From positions 1 through 64,000 of the forward strand of contig CAYXZD010000005.1 in the NCBI GenBank assembly GCA_964469565.1: 64,000 nucleotides of DNA, in the 5' to 3' direction. Within the stretch, counting starts at the first letter, position 1. Every line of letters begins with the position of its first letter. Of this stretch, positions 1-9,186 are shown piece by piece. Source of the stretch: GCA-2720975 sp964469565 (GTDB lineage: Bacteria > Planctomycetota > UBA1135 > GCA-002686595). The notes below the pieces were generated by a model that had not been told where the DNA came from, searched no databases, and saw only the letters and a list, made by a program, of their open reading frames with translations. Both the position numbers and the translations under genes were made by a program.

Positions 1-532
1 CCTGTTGGCTAACAACCGCAGCTATGGCCGCTTCCTTCTTCGGAGCCACAGAGGTTGTGTTGATCAACAGGTTGGCGGGCACGTGCCGGTTCACGCCATA
101 GAGGTGCACCCGGCAAACTCGCGCCCCCGCCAAGGCGGCCGCTAGAGAGGCACACAAGGCACGATGATCTGGGTGCAATTCAAAGGGTGAAGGGCCGTAC
201 ACCAACTCGGGAAGGTCCTCCTCTAGATCAGCTCTTAGCCGCTTCACGCAGTCGGGATCACGCTCCAGTTGACCATCCGCGAGCCCCCAGAATTCAATAG
301 ACTCGATCCCCAGAATCTCTGCACCTTCGCGCGCCTCTGATTCACGAGCCTCCGGTGAGCCTCCGGCTGCCCCATCAGTCAGGACAACCACCCGAACACG
401 ATCTCCCCGCTCAGCGTGCAAGGCGATCACCCCCCCACAGCCGAGGACTTCGTCGTCGGGGTGTGGGGCGTACACAGTGACGCGCCTAGGCAGGGCGTCG
501 ATATTCACCAGCGGTGGATAGTGTTCGTTCAC
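1..532 (-). CDS. PIG-L/LmbE-family deacetylase, C-terminal end outside the window
   Basis: The frame is open on the minus strand from a GTG at 532 (another in-frame GTG lies at 508) to the window edge, about 177 codons. The zinc-binding motif PHPDDE is at residues 23-28 and HPDH at about 120-123, which are the two signatures of PIG-L deacetylases that remove acetyl groups from N-acetylhexosamines or similar small glycosides. It overlaps the end of the glycosyltransferase at 486..1778 by 23-47 bases, so it is the last visible gene of the same operon and is probably translationally coupled. It is a second, distinct copy of the family member at 1775..2536. Which start is used is uncertain; the family call is firm, the substrate unknown. 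Confidence 0.85.
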   Translation of the reverse strand, partial: MNEHYPPLVNIDALPRRVTVYAPHPDDEVLGCGGVIALHAERGDRVRVVVLTDGAAGGSPEARESEAREGAEILGIESIEFWGLADGQLERDPDCVKRLRADLEEDLPELVYGPSPFELHPDHRALCASLAAALAGARVCRVHLYGVNRHVPANLLINTTSVAPKKEAAIAAVVSQQ

Positions 533-1778
533 GGAATTGACGTACAAGCTCTTGGCCCCAGCGGCCTAAAGCCTGAGCACTGGCGTACGAGGTGGGGAGG
601 GATTGAGGGATGTCGTTCATGAGTCGTGTCGTCGCGCGGGGGTCGGCGACCCACTCGGCAATGGCAGCAGCCCAAGCACCCGGGTCGGCACTCGGCAAAC
701 TGTGTAGACCCAAGCGCCCATGACGCTCAAGGGCAGCTTCGGCATTTGAGGCCCAGACCGGTAATCCAAGAAATAGCGCTTCATCGATGCACAGAGAGTA
801 GCTCTCCGCAAGTCGGGAAGGAAAGGCAGCCACGTGGCAAGTGGATGCAACCTGCGCGAGCTGACCTGCATCGTAGGCTCCATGCCACTCAATGGAGCAG
901 CCTCCGGCCGCCCGCTGCATGGCTAGATCCAGGCCGGGCTCACTCGTGCCCATACAGACCAATTCCACCTGCCCACCCCCCATGCGGCCCAGGGCTGTGG
1001 CCAAGTCGAGGCTCCCTTTTTCGACAGAACGACGCCCTGCGTGGAGAATCCGCAATGGCCCCTTGCCGCTCCAGCGCGCCTTACGTCGGGAGGGTTTCAC
1101 CAAGGGCAGGCACAAGCCGGGTCCGAGGATGCGGACCTGCCCCGGGCCAAAATCCACGAATTCGGAGAGACGCACAAGGTGGGTGCGGCTCGGCACCACG
1201 ACCCTAGCCGCAGCTTCGATTTCCCTCTGGAACGTGCGCTGCCGTGCTGCCAACGCCAGAGACAGGGCCGACGGCCCCAGCCCAGTCTGTTCTCCCCCGA
1301 GGCACTGGGCACAGCTGCGATGCCCATCTTGGCGGAGGTCTTCCCGGCTAGGGCATGTCACGCCTTCCACAGGCGTCCGGCGAAAACTCCGCGGGCAAGA
1401 AACATGTTGGTCGTGCAAGTACAAAATGACGGGAGCGAGGGGGCTGAGGAAACGCACCAACCCAGAACCGAGCGTGGACTGCCCATGCACAATGAACAAG
1501 TCCACAGCGCACACCTCAGCCTCCAGCGTTTCAAGCAGCCGTGGCCAGGACTGCACCAGATCCATGGACTCGTCGTCTCGACGCGGCAGTACGGAAACCT
1601 TCAAGCCATGCACCTCACGGCGCACAATATCCTCTTCACGATGGGGCTCATCGGTACCGGTGATGACTCGCACCTGGTGCCCCTGCTCCTGCAGGGCGAG
1701 GGCCTGGGCGAGGGCCACCTGTTCGGTACCCCCAGTGAACTCGGGCGCGAAGTGCGCGCTAAACAAAGCAATTCTCAT
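486..1778 (-). CDS. Family 4 (GT-B) glycosyltransferase
   Basis: Cytoplasmic sugar transferase of 430 residues. The N-terminus MRIALFSAHF leads into a glycine-rich acceptor loop (FTGGTEQ). A cysteine cluster (C128, C142, C156, C159) sits where several GT4 enzymes carry a small metal-binding-like insert. The donor half has GRRSVEKGS and an EX7E signature (ESYSLCIDE, near 326-334). Its start overlaps the stop of the PIG-L gene upstream by ATGA (1775-1778), and the next gene starts inside its 3' end, so it belongs to the polysaccharide operon that begins with the exporter at 6030. The transferred sugar cannot be told from sequence. Confidence 0.9.
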   Translation of the reverse strand: MRIALFSAHFAPEFTGGTEQVALAQALALQEQGHQVRVITGTDEPHREEDIVRREVHGLKVSVLPRRDDESMDLVQSWPRLLETLEAEVCAVDLFIVHGQSTLGSGLVRFLSPLAPVILYLHDQHVSCPRSFRRTPVEGVTCPSREDLRQDGHRSCAQCLGGEQTGLGPSALSLALAARQRTFQREIEAAARVVVPSRTHLVRLSEFVDFGPGQVRILGPGLCLPLVKPSRRKARWSGKGPLRILHAGRRSVEKGSLDLATALGRMGGGQVELVCMGTSEPGLDLAMQRAAGGCSIEWHGAYDAGQLAQVASTCHVAAFPSRLAESYSLCIDEALFLGLPVWASNAEAALERHGRLGLHSLPSADPGAWAAAIAEWVADPRATTRLMNDIPQSLPTSYASAQALGRWGQELVRQFRERTLSTAGEYRRPA

Positions 1779-2536
1779 GAGGTTTTCCGTTGGCCCACCT
1801 GGGCATGCTCACGGAGGGAGACAGGTGGGCTCTGAACTCGGGCAATGGGCGGATAGGGACGCAGAGCTTCTGCATAACGACAACCGATTCCGGCGTGGGA
1901 CGAACGCCATGCCCCCAGCCCCAGACTGCGATGGGTGAGATTCCCCGCCCCGTCCTGACTGACATGACAGGCGAGGGCGGCTTTCTTTTGGCCAATGACT
2001 GGGGTGACATCCATGAGCACGGAGGCTTCTAACGGCGACCAAACCTCATAACCCAGCACTCGCTCGGGACGGCGCCCAGCTGGAGCCTTGGAGAGTGCAA
2101 GCATCAGTGCCATAGCCAGGCTGTGGTGGTCCCTGTGACCATCGCCCGGCCAAGGCGCATAAACCGTGGATGGGCAACGCTCCCCGATCAATTCTCCAAG
2201 CAGTGCTGCAGCATCTGAAAGCTCTGCTTGCGTGGGCTCGTGCCCCTCTTCAAAGTCTAGAAACTGATAGGTCAGGGCCACGCTCCCAGAGGATAGCGCG
2301 AGGCCCCCCTCGCGGGCTTCGGCACGGCGGCGCTCGCGCACAAGGGTCTCAGGCTCTTCGGGGCACCCGGCGCACCCATCAAACGCGACGACCACATGAA
2401 CCTCATCGCCTTGGGCTGCGTGCAGGGCAAGGGTTCCCCCCACGCCGATCACCTCGTCGTCAGGGTGAGGAGCCAGCACGAGCACGGAACCTGCGGGCGG
2501 CGTGCTCAAGCCGGTGGGGTGGACTCGCAAACTCAT
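1775..2536 (-). CDS. PIG-L/LmbE-family deacetylase
   Basis: 253 residues with the metal-site motif PHPDDE at 23-28 and HRDHH at about 134-138, both expected for zinc-dependent N-acetylglucosaminyl-type deacetylases. The segment between them carries the usual family pattern of a glycine-rich turn and a DG turn (FDGCAG). It is joined by four-base ATGA overlaps to the glycosyltransferases on both sides (2533-2536 and 1775-1778). That setting suggests deacetylation of a sugar intermediate or lipid-linked glycan during polysaccharide assembly. It differs from the deacetylase at 1..532 in length before the second motif, so the two probably act on different intermediates; that part is inference. Confidence 0.9.
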   Translation of the reverse strand: MSLRVHPTGLSTPPAGSVLVLAPHPDDEVIGVGGTLALHAAQGDEVHVVVAFDGCAGCPEEPETLVRERRRAEAREGGLALSSGSVALTYQFLDFEEGHEPTQAELSDAAALLGELIGERCPSTVYAPWPGDGHRDHHSLAMALMLALSKAPAGRRPERVLGYEVWSPLEASVLMDVTPVIGQKKAALACHVSQDGAGNLTHRSLGLGAWRSSHAGIGCRYAEALRPYPPIARVQSPPVSLREHAQVGQRKTS

Positions 2537-3786
2537 GCGGTCCTCCGGAGATTTGTGGTGAATTGTCGAACAATGGAGAGGGAGTCCGTGCGGGCTGGAC
2601 TCGCCTTGCGGAACACCCAGGTTTGCAACACGCGGCCCGAGTGCGCTTCACAAGCACGGATAAAGTACGTGCCCTCGAAGAGCCACGCCCACGCAGGCCC
2701 CGGAAACTCCCAAGCTCGACTCGCTTGGCCCGCAGGCACCTTGACTCCTGCACTCAAACTGAACTGGGGAGTCATCGACACTTCCATAAACATCTCGGAG
2801 TCCGAGGGCAACTCGAGCCGTACAGGGCTTATCCAGCCCGACTCCTCACCGAGCGGCGTGGGTTTCGAGCCGACTCGATCCAAGTAGCGGGCGGGGACCT
2901 TGCTCAAGAGCCACTCACTCGCCTGCAGGATCCACGCCAGCGGAGCTGGGGCAAAACGACGCATGTACACGGCACGGGATTCCTTCCAACGGCGGCGGGG
3001 CTCACCCTCGAACGCCGACCCCGCACCTGCTGAACGTGACCAGTGGTGAACCACACGGGCCTCCGGAATCCAAGCGAGGCCAAGCCCTTGTGAGCCCAGC
3101 CGCTGGCAAAGATCGGCATCCTCGTAATAGAGCGGATAGGCAGGATCCAAGAGGCCCCCGTCTCGCCGAGCGCTCTCAGCACGCACGAGAATGCACGCCC
3201 CTGAGAGCATCTGCGTCGTGAGGGGTTCGGTCGCCGACCACTGACGCCGCGCTTCACGGCTTTGTTTACGGTCGAGCAGGCGGGCGATTACAGGGACGGC
3301 CCGGCCTAGATTGGAAAGGATCTCCGCCCCAGCCGTGGGAAGCGGAGTCGGGGGCAAGAGCAAGGCGGCCTCCTCGTCCACCGAGGTACGAGGAGCCACT
3401 GCGCCCACGCTAGGATGCTGCCCGAGGTACTCCATCAGAGTCCCCAGTGAACCTCGAAGGAAAAACAGGTCCGGGTTCAGAAACAGTACGGGCCCCTGCA
3501 GACAGCTATGGGAGAGGGCCCAATTCACCGCCCGGGCATAGCCTAGATTCTCCTGAGCCCTCAGAACTCGTACACCCTCGTCGGCCAAGCAATCCAGCCA
3601 CTGGCCCTGGTCTTTGGAAGAAGCGTTGTCCACCACGAAGACTTCAAGGCTCTCAGGAGAACCGCCGTACTCGGCCCACTCACGTTGCAAGGACCGCAAA
3701 CAAGAGACGGCCATGGAGCCAGTGTTGTAATTGACGATGATGGCCGTCAGCGGGGCCGGCTCATGGGTTTTCAAGTACGGCTTCAT
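2533..3786 (-). CDS. Family 2 (GT-A) glycosyltransferase, rhamnosyltransferase-like
   Basis: 417 residues. The N-terminal GT-A fold shows TAIIVNYNTGS at 14-24, VVDNAS at 51-56, NLGYARAVN at 80-88 and the metal/nucleotide motif NPDLF at 104-108, the pattern of the WbbL-like rhamnosyltransferase group. The last 130 residues are a beta-rich extension with no motif I recognise. There is no membrane segment. Start overlaps the stop of the Wzt-like ATPase upstream by ATGA (3783-3786) and the stop overlaps the PIG-L start, so it is co-translated with them. Donor sugar unknown. Confidence 0.9.
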   Translation of the reverse strand: MKPYLKTHEPAPLTAIIVNYNTGSMAVSCLRSLQREWAEYGGSPESLEVFVVDNASSKDQGQWLDCLADEGVRVLRAQENLGYARAVNWALSHSCLQGPVLFLNPDLFFLRGSLGTLMEYLGQHPSVGAVAPRTSVDEEAALLLPPTPLPTAGAEILSNLGRAVPVIARLLDRKQSREARRQWSATEPLTTQMLSGACILVRAESARRDGGLLDPAYPLYYEDADLCQRLGSQGLGLAWIPEARVVHHWSRSAGAGSAFEGEPRRRWKESRAVYMRRFAPAPLAWILQASEWLLSKVPARYLDRVGSKPTPLGEESGWISPVRLELPSDSEMFMEVSMTPQFSLSAGVKVPAGQASRAWEFPGPAWAWLFEGTYFIRACEAHSGRVLQTWVFRKASPARTDSLSIVRQFTTNLRRTA

Positions 3787-5048
3787 ACTCTTGCACCCTC
3801 CTCTCGCGGACTGCCGCTGGGTAAGAGAGGCGGGAGATCCTCAACGCAAGCGTCGATTTGATGCCAGCGATGGGCAAGCCGCACAAGTCCGAGGTCCTGG
3901 CCGCTATGGGTCACAACCAGCGGCTGGGGTAAGGCCAATTCATGGAAGCGGTGCACCCCATGCTCATCGAGCAGATGGGCCACCACACTGAATTGCCCTG
4001 CAAGCAAGGCGAGATCGGGGAGTTCCAGGTGCAGCTCGCCGCTGGGCCCATGAAGGACAAGCCCATCATGCTGGGTTGAAACACCGGCCTGCAAGGTGCC
4101 CCCGGATCGGGTGAGGGTCACCCCCACCGTAAGGGGATGACGATCGGTGCGTGGGTCACTCCAACCCACCCTCAATCGAACGGGGCTCCCACTCGAAACG
4201 CAATGGCTAGAGTCCCGACTCAACTCTTCGACCCATTCAAAATGGGTGAGGTGAGGTTCACATGGATGAGCAGGGCGACCCACTGGGGACTCTTCCACCC
4301 CAGCACAGTGTGCCGCATACTGGTGTGTGATTTCACTGGCTGGGCCGAGGCCGCGCACATGGCCGTTCTCTAGCCACAAGGCCTCGTCACACAGCTGGCG
4401 CAAATCGTACAGGCTGTGGCTGGAGAGCAATAAGGTCCCGCCCTGCTTGCGGTATTCAAAGATCCGATCAATGCAACGTTTTTGGAAGGCCATGTCGCCC
4501 ACGGCGAGCACCTCATCCAAGAGCAGGATGTCGGGCTGCATTCCCATTGCACTGGCGAAAGCTAAGCGCATCGCCATTCCCGTGGAGTACGTCCGGACAG
4601 GTTCATCCTTTACGTGCTCCAATTGGGCGAACTCAAAGATCTCGCACATGCGCGCCTTCACTTCACGTCGGCTGGCTCCCAAGAGAACACCGTTCATAAG
4701 CACGTTTTCACGGCCGCTATAGTCGGGATGAAAGCCCGCACCCAGCTCCAAGAGACCCGCCACGCGCCCATGGGCCCGCAGCCGACCCGCTGAAGGGGAT
4801 GTCGTTCCACACAGGAGCTTGAGCAGTGTCGATTTGCCTGCACCATTATCGCCAACCAGAGCCATAGCAGACCCACGGTTGAGTTTGAACGTCACGTCGT
4901 CCAGCGCACAGACTGAGGCGGGGTTAGCCAATCGGCCCAGGCTCAGGGCATGGATCACGCGGGCGCGGTTTCCGGCCCAGCGCGGGTAGCGTTTGGAAAG
5001 GCCCTCGACCTCAAGGGCAAGTGCTGGTGCTTGGGGTCTAGACTTCAT
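3783..5048 (-). CDS. Polysaccharide ABC exporter ATP-binding subunit with Wzt-type C-terminal domain
   Basis: The chosen start at 5048 gives 421 residues and overlaps the permease stop by 11 bases; longer starts up to 5174 lie inside the permease gene. Walker A GDNGAGKST is at 67-75, the signature YSTGM at 154-158 and Walker B LLLDEV at 175-180. The helical segment is short, as in O-antigen and teichoic-acid exporters. After about residue 280 comes a beta-sandwich region like the Wzt carbohydrate-binding domain that recognises the finished chain before export. With the permease it forms an inner-membrane exporter; the glycan structure is unknown. Confidence 0.92.
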   Translation of the reverse strand: MKSRPQAPALALEVEGLSKRYPRWAGNRARVIHALSLGRLANPASVCALDDVTFKLNRGSAMALVGDNGAGKSTLLKLLCGTTSPSAGRLRAHGRVAGLLELGAGFHPDYSGRENVLMNGVLLGASRREVKARMCEIFEFAQLEHVKDEPVRTYSTGMAMRLAFASAMGMQPDILLLDEVLAVGDMAFQKRCIDRIFEYRKQGGTLLLSSHSLYDLRQLCDEALWLENGHVRGLGPASEITHQYAAHCAGVEESPVGRPAHPCEPHLTHFEWVEELSRDSSHCVSSGSPVRLRVGWSDPRTDRHPLTVGVTLTRSGGTLQAGVSTQHDGLVLHGPSGELHLELPDLALLAGQFSVVAHLLDEHGVHRFHELALPQPLVVTHSGQDLGLVRLAHRWHQIDACVEDLPPLLPSGSPREEGARV

Positions 5049-6030
5049 CGGCAAATCCACGCTGCAATGAGGTGAATACGATGCGGCCGCAGACGAGGCT
5101 GCCAAACGACCAGGGAACCAGAGCCAGGCAACTCTGGGACAAGCTGAGGGCGAACACTGCTTCAGGTTGACCACCCATGAGGAGGCTGCGCCAAGCGGAC
5201 ATCCACAGATACAGGGGCGAGGCCTGAACCCACTTCAAATACGGGCCGATGGCTGGCAGCACTTCAATCGAAGGGACCCAAAACACTGGTGTCGCGAACA
5301 TGAGGACGGTGAGTCCACAGGCCAGGAATTCGCGTGTGTCACGCAGGTGTACGTGAACGGCGGAGAACATCAAGGCGAGACCGTAGGTAAAACTCACCCC
5401 GAGGAGCAGCAAGACGGGCAACCAGACTAGTTCCCAGCCTGGAGCCCGATGAACACCCGTGAGGGTAGTCACACCAAGCGTGACGACGCTGCCGAGGAGC
5501 ATGGTCACGGCACCACCGAGGACGGGCGTCAGCGGCAACAATTCAGACGGAAAGGTGAGCTTGGTGATTAGGTGCCGGCCCTCCACAAGGGATGTGGTAG
5601 CTCGGGTCACTGACTCAGCGAAACCGCTCCAAACGAGGGCGCCGGTAAACAGGTATAAGCCGTAGCTAGCGCCGAGATGCTCGCTTGCACCGGGCATGCG
5701 CAGACCCAGAATGCGCGTGAAGAGGAAGCCATAGACAACGAACAGGAGCGCAGGCTGAACGAGGGGCCACAACCAGCCTAGCGCCGTTCCTCGAAATCGA
5801 GTCGTTAGGTCCCGCATGAGGCAAGTGACCACCAAGTCCCGAGTGCGCCACAAAAGCCCGGGGAGGTCCAGCACAGCGCGGAGATGTTGCCACGCAGTGG
5901 GATGGCTCGACTCCGTCCACGGAGCGTGAGCTTCCTTCAGAGTGGACGTAGGGATGCCGCTCAGGGCTGGGCTTGAGGGGGGGACTGACATGGGAGGGAC
6001 TCCCCCCTGCATCGACGAATGGCTCCTCAC
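5038..6030 (-). CDS. ABC-2 type polysaccharide export permease (Wzm-like)
   Basis: Up to 330 residues; an internal Met at 5991 (MSVPPSSP) is an equally good start because the first 50 residues are a proline-rich cytosolic tail. The core begins with the family pattern RDLTTRFRGTALGWLWPLV and has about six hydrophobic segments, including LLFVVYGFLFTRIL and a C-terminal pair near the end. It is the first gene of the leftward polysaccharide operon and overlaps the Wzt-like ATPase. Partner of that ATPase in moving a lipid-linked glycan across the inner membrane. Confidence 0.9.
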   Translation of the reverse strand: MRSHSSMQGGVPPMSVPPSSPALSGIPTSTLKEAHAPWTESSHPTAWQHLRAVLDLPGLLWRTRDLVVTCLMRDLTTRFRGTALGWLWPLVQPALLFVVYGFLFTRILGLRMPGASEHLGASYGLYLFTGALVWSGFAESVTRATTSLVEGRHLITKLTFPSELLPLTPVLGGAVTMLLGSVVTLGVTTLTGVHRAPGWELVWLPVLLLLGVSFTYGLALMFSAVHVHLRDTREFLACGLTVLMFATPVFWVPSIEVLPAIGPYLKWVQASPLYLWMSAWRSLLMGGQPEAVFALSLSQSCLALVPWSFGSLVCGRIVFTSLQRGFADEV

Positions 6031-6251
6031 CCTTGGAGCAGGGAAGGTGCCTCAAGAGTGTTCTTCCCAATCTGGGATCATCCAGTGCATGAATGCTGCC
6101 TCAATTCGAGATGAACCGGCAAGGCCAGGGTGCGGGGGCTCGCACCATCAGTGCGGGCCCACCGACACCGAGTCACACCCTCACCCACAGGCCTGGATGC
6201 CCGCAGGCCCCCCGGCCAAGCCCTTGCTATCGGCCCAATCGACTCGGTGCC

Positions 6252-6782
6252 TCAGTCTCGGACGGAATGGCCGTCAAGGTCGAATTGGCTGCTCTTCTTA
6301 GGATTGACTTCGAGCTCTCCCCCAGCGAGGAACGAGCGAATGTATTGCAGCACACGCTCCGACTCCACGGCGTTGTCTGAGTCCTGCTCCCAGTCCACAT
6401 GTCTCGGATCTAGGGGACGGAAACTCTGGTTGATCTCACGCTCGGTTCGCACGCTGATGAGGAATTGCCCAGGAATATTCGACTCCACATCTGGGGCGTA
6501 GGTGACGGACACCCGCTGCCTGTACCCCTTCCCGCGAAACGGTGCGCCCGAACGAAACCAACCCGATGTTACATGGCGCGCCCCACGGTCCGCCCCCACG
6601 CCAACAGGATAGCCCGCCTTTTGCAGTGAGACATGAATCACCTCATAGAGCACGCTCTCGGATTGGGTCTGCACAGTACTCGCGGACCAGATTTCATCAT
6701 GCTTCCGTGCAAACAGCATGCAGGAGGAAAAACACACTAGGCCAAGGAAAACAGACAGTAGGGTGACGATGCGTGTACTCAA
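6252..6782 (-). CDS. Hypothetical lipoprotein translationally coupled to der
   Basis: 176 residues starting MSTRIVTLLSVFLGL and reaching a lipobox FSSC at about residues 18-21, so a lipid-anchored envelope protein is likely. The mature part is small, polar and ends in a charged tail (DLDGHSVRD). I recognise no domain. Its ATG overlaps the stop of der (6779-6782, ATGA), so the two are translated together, but no functional link is evident. A 221-base gap separates its stop from the exporter operon downstream. Confidence 0.75.
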   Translation of the reverse strand: MSTRIVTLLSVFLGLVCFSSCMLFARKHDEIWSASTVQTQSESVLYEVIHVSLQKAGYPVGVGADRGARHVTSGWFRSGAPFRGKGYRQRVSVTYAPDVESNIPGQFLISVRTEREINQSFRPLDPRHVDWEQDSDNAVESERVLQYIRSFLAGGELEVNPKKSSQFDLDGHSVRD

Positions 6783-8170
6783 ATCGGGTCTCCTTCAGGG
6801 GTAGTGCGTCCATCCCGCAACACGATGCGCAGGGGAACCTCGTCAAAGGGCAAGTCTTTGCGCAAGCAGTTCTGCAAGTAACGCAGGTAATCCTTGCTGA
6901 TACGCTTCTTGTCATTCACAAAAATCACAAACGTGGGCGGGGCCACGTCAGCCTGGGTGGCATAACGAATGCGGACGCTGTGGCCAGCCTTGTTCGGGCT
7001 GCGCCGCTCCAGTGCCTTTTTGAGGACCCGATTGAGTTCCCCGGTGGTGACACGATGACGGGCCTGCTCGAACAGGTCCTTCGCGACGCCTAGGGTCTCC
7101 TCCACATTCCAACCATCCTTCGCTGTCAGGAATACGATGGGTGCAAATGACAAGCCGGGCATCTCTGCATCCAAATACCTGCGAAAGTCCTCGGGATCCA
7201 TGTCATCCACAAGATCCCACTTGTTCGCGGCCAACAGGACGGGCTTGTGATGATCAATCGCGTACTTGGCCAGTGATTTCTCAATAGCCGAGAGGGTGCG
7301 CGAAACATCAAACATCAGTACGACCACGTCCGCTCGACGAATGGTCTTCTTGCTTCGCGCCTCGGAGAAGAATTCAATGGCGTCCTCCTGCTTGCCGCGC
7401 TTTCGCAGGCCTGCCGTGTCAATGGCAACAAAGTTTTCGCCATCACGTTCAAAAAGCACGTCCACCGCATCCCGGGTTGTCCCGGGAATCTCTGACACGA
7501 TCACCCGCTCTTCATGGGCCAACTGATTGACCAAAGTGGACTTGCCTGCGTTGCGTCGACCAATCATGGCCATTTTCATCGCCTCGGCGGTAGGGGGACG
7601 CGCTGTGCCAGCATCGGGGCACAGGGCGTAGATCTCATCATAGAGATCCCCAAGTCCCTCCCCGTTCTGAGCACTGATGGAGATCGGCTCACTGTGGATT
7701 CCCAGTCGGCGAAAGATATCGACGTCCCACTCTAGCTGACGACCCTCCGTCTTATTGATCACTAGGAGGATTGGAGTATCCAACGGTCGAAGAATCTTGG
7801 CCACTTCCTTGTCGAGTTCCATGATCCCGTCGCGCACGTCCACCATGAAGAGAATGACGGCTGCACGGTCAAGGGCCACTTGCACTTGGCCCTCCACATG
7901 AGGTCCGAGATCATCACGGTCCACAATGCCGATGCCGCCCGTGTCCACAACCTCAAACCAGCGTTCACCGTCCACTGTATTGAGGCGTGCCGGCACCGCA
8001 ATTCGATCCCGTGTGACCCCCGCTGTTGGCTCCACAATGGCAATACGGCTGCCACACATGCGGTTGAGCAAGGTGGACTTGCCTACATTCGGACGACCTA
8101 CAATGACCAACCGAGGCAGGGGACCTGCAGGCGATTGGGGAGGGTTGGGGGCAGATTGGGGAACACTCAT
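6779..8170 (-). CDS. der: Ribosome biogenesis GTPase Der (EngA)
   Basis: 463 residues with two tandem GTPase domains and a KH-like C-terminus, the hallmark of Der, which acts in maturation of the large ribosomal subunit. Domain 1 has GRPNVGKST at 25-33, GVTRDR, DTGG and NKTE. Domain 2 has GRRNAGKST near 205, an altered version of the usual GRPNVGKSS, then DTAGLRKRG and NKWD. The C-terminal part contains the KH-domain turn KRISKDYLRYL. Length fits the family. The stop overlaps the start of the lipoprotein gene downstream. Confidence 0.97.
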   Translation of the reverse strand: MSVPQSAPNPPQSPAGPLPRLVIVGRPNVGKSTLLNRMCGSRIAIVEPTAGVTRDRIAVPARLNTVDGERWFEVVDTGGIGIVDRDDLGPHVEGQVQVALDRAAVILFMVDVRDGIMELDKEVAKILRPLDTPILLVINKTEGRQLEWDVDIFRRLGIHSEPISISAQNGEGLGDLYDEIYALCPDAGTARPPTAEAMKMAMIGRRNAGKSTLVNQLAHEERVIVSEIPGTTRDAVDVLFERDGENFVAIDTAGLRKRGKQEDAIEFFSEARSKKTIRRADVVVLMFDVSRTLSAIEKSLAKYAIDHHKPVLLAANKWDLVDDMDPEDFRRYLDAEMPGLSFAPIVFLTAKDGWNVEETLGVAKDLFEQARHRVTTGELNRVLKKALERRSPNKAGHSVRIRYATQADVAPPTFVIFVNDKKRISKDYLRYLQNCLRKDLPFDEVPLRIVLRDGRTTPEGDPI

Positions 8171-8226
8171 GGGACACGGGGCCGCTCACCGCAGCGACGC
8201 TGGCACGGCTGAACGGTGGCAGGGGG

Positions 8227-9033
8227 TCAACGCAGCTTGAGGGTTCGGTGGATTTGAGGCAAGACCCGCACCGTCAAGCCAAGGTCACGGGCAGCCTCCA
8301 CCACCGCTTCGAGTTCAGCGGCGGTCGGGCTAAGAACGTCCCCCACAGGCGTCGCTGGAGTGAGAAATACCGGCAATTCAGGGGCCATGCGCTGCACGTC
8401 ATCGAGGAGGGCAACATATTCGTCAGTGCCAGGCCCCGATCGCACCACGATCTTGGCGCAGGCATCACGACCCACGAGTATTCCAAGCACCTCTTCTCGC
8501 ACACTTGCCCACCCCTGTGCGGTTTCCGGCATGGGCTCAGATTCCCCATGGAGAGTGATTGGGTTGTCTGGAGGCCCCATATCAGCGGGGAGTTTCAGGT
8601 CCACGCTGAGGTGATCGAACAAGTGGGCGACCCTAGCCAAGGCCTTGGGGTGGGCTCCCGCCGTCTCGAGATGTAATCGCCGGCCGGCGCACATCTGGGG
8701 TAATCCCAGCAGGAACTCGGGCCAAAGCAAGGGCTCACCTCCTGTCACGCTCACTGTTCGCGGTTCGCCCACCTCGCAGGAAGCCACCCAAATGGCCGCC
8801 TGAAATGGCGTGGCCTTCGCCGGGTGCCGCTGAAGTCCATCGCTAGCATGCACTCGAACCTGGGCCTGCTCGTCTACGCCCCAGGAGTGGGGCGTGTCAC
8901 ACCAAGTGCAGCGCAGGGGGCACCCGGCAAGGCGCAAGAACACCTGCGCTTCACCTGCGTAGGCACCCTCCCCCTGAATGGAGGAAAACACCTCCAAGAC
9001 AGGAGCCGTGGTGTCGGTGCGCAGTGAATCCAT
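8227..9033 (-). CDS. queE: 7-carboxy-7-deazaguanine synthase QueE
   Basis: Radical SAM enzyme of the queuosine/7-deazaguanine pathway that converts carboxy-tetrahydropterin to 7-carboxy-7-deazaguanine. The start at 9033 places the family opening EVFSSIQGEG at residues 14-23; a longer frame to 9129 exists but adds an unconserved leader. The cluster-binding C-x3-C-x2-C is at C38, C42 and C45, followed by DTPHSW. TGGEPLLWPE marks the SAM-binding strand. 268 residues is slightly long for the family because of a loop after residue 60. No other queuosine gene is in the window. Confidence 0.93.
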   Translation of the reverse strand: MDSLRTDTTAPVLEVFSSIQGEGAYAGEAQVFLRLAGCPLRCTWCDTPHSWGVDEQAQVRVHASDGLQRHPAKATPFQAAIWVASCEVGEPRTVSVTGGEPLLWPEFLLGLPQMCAGRRLHLETAGAHPKALARVAHLFDHLSVDLKLPADMGPPDNPITLHGESEPMPETAQGWASVREEVLGILVGRDACAKIVVRSGPGTDEYVALLDDVQRMAPELPVFLTPATPVGDVLSPTAAELEAVVEAARDLGLTVRVLPQIHRTLKLR

Positions 9034-9186
9034 GGCACTTCGGTAGAAGGCGGGAGGCTCCGATGAATCCCCAGCCCAACGAACAAGAGGGTCTATGCTT
9101 GTGGCACGTCCAGCGGTGACGCCACTCAATCAGAATCCGGTGGGAGAGCCCCGTAGGAAAACCGCAGGATGAACGGGGCGCGAGCC

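Noticed and set aside
892..1938. Plus-strand open frame of about 348 codons
   Set aside because: It lies opposite the glycosyltransferase and deacetylase, with Arg/Ser/Pro-rich shadow composition.
2170..3033. Plus-strand open frame of about 287 codons
   Set aside because: Opposite the deacetylase and GT2 genes; arginine-rich shadow without motifs.
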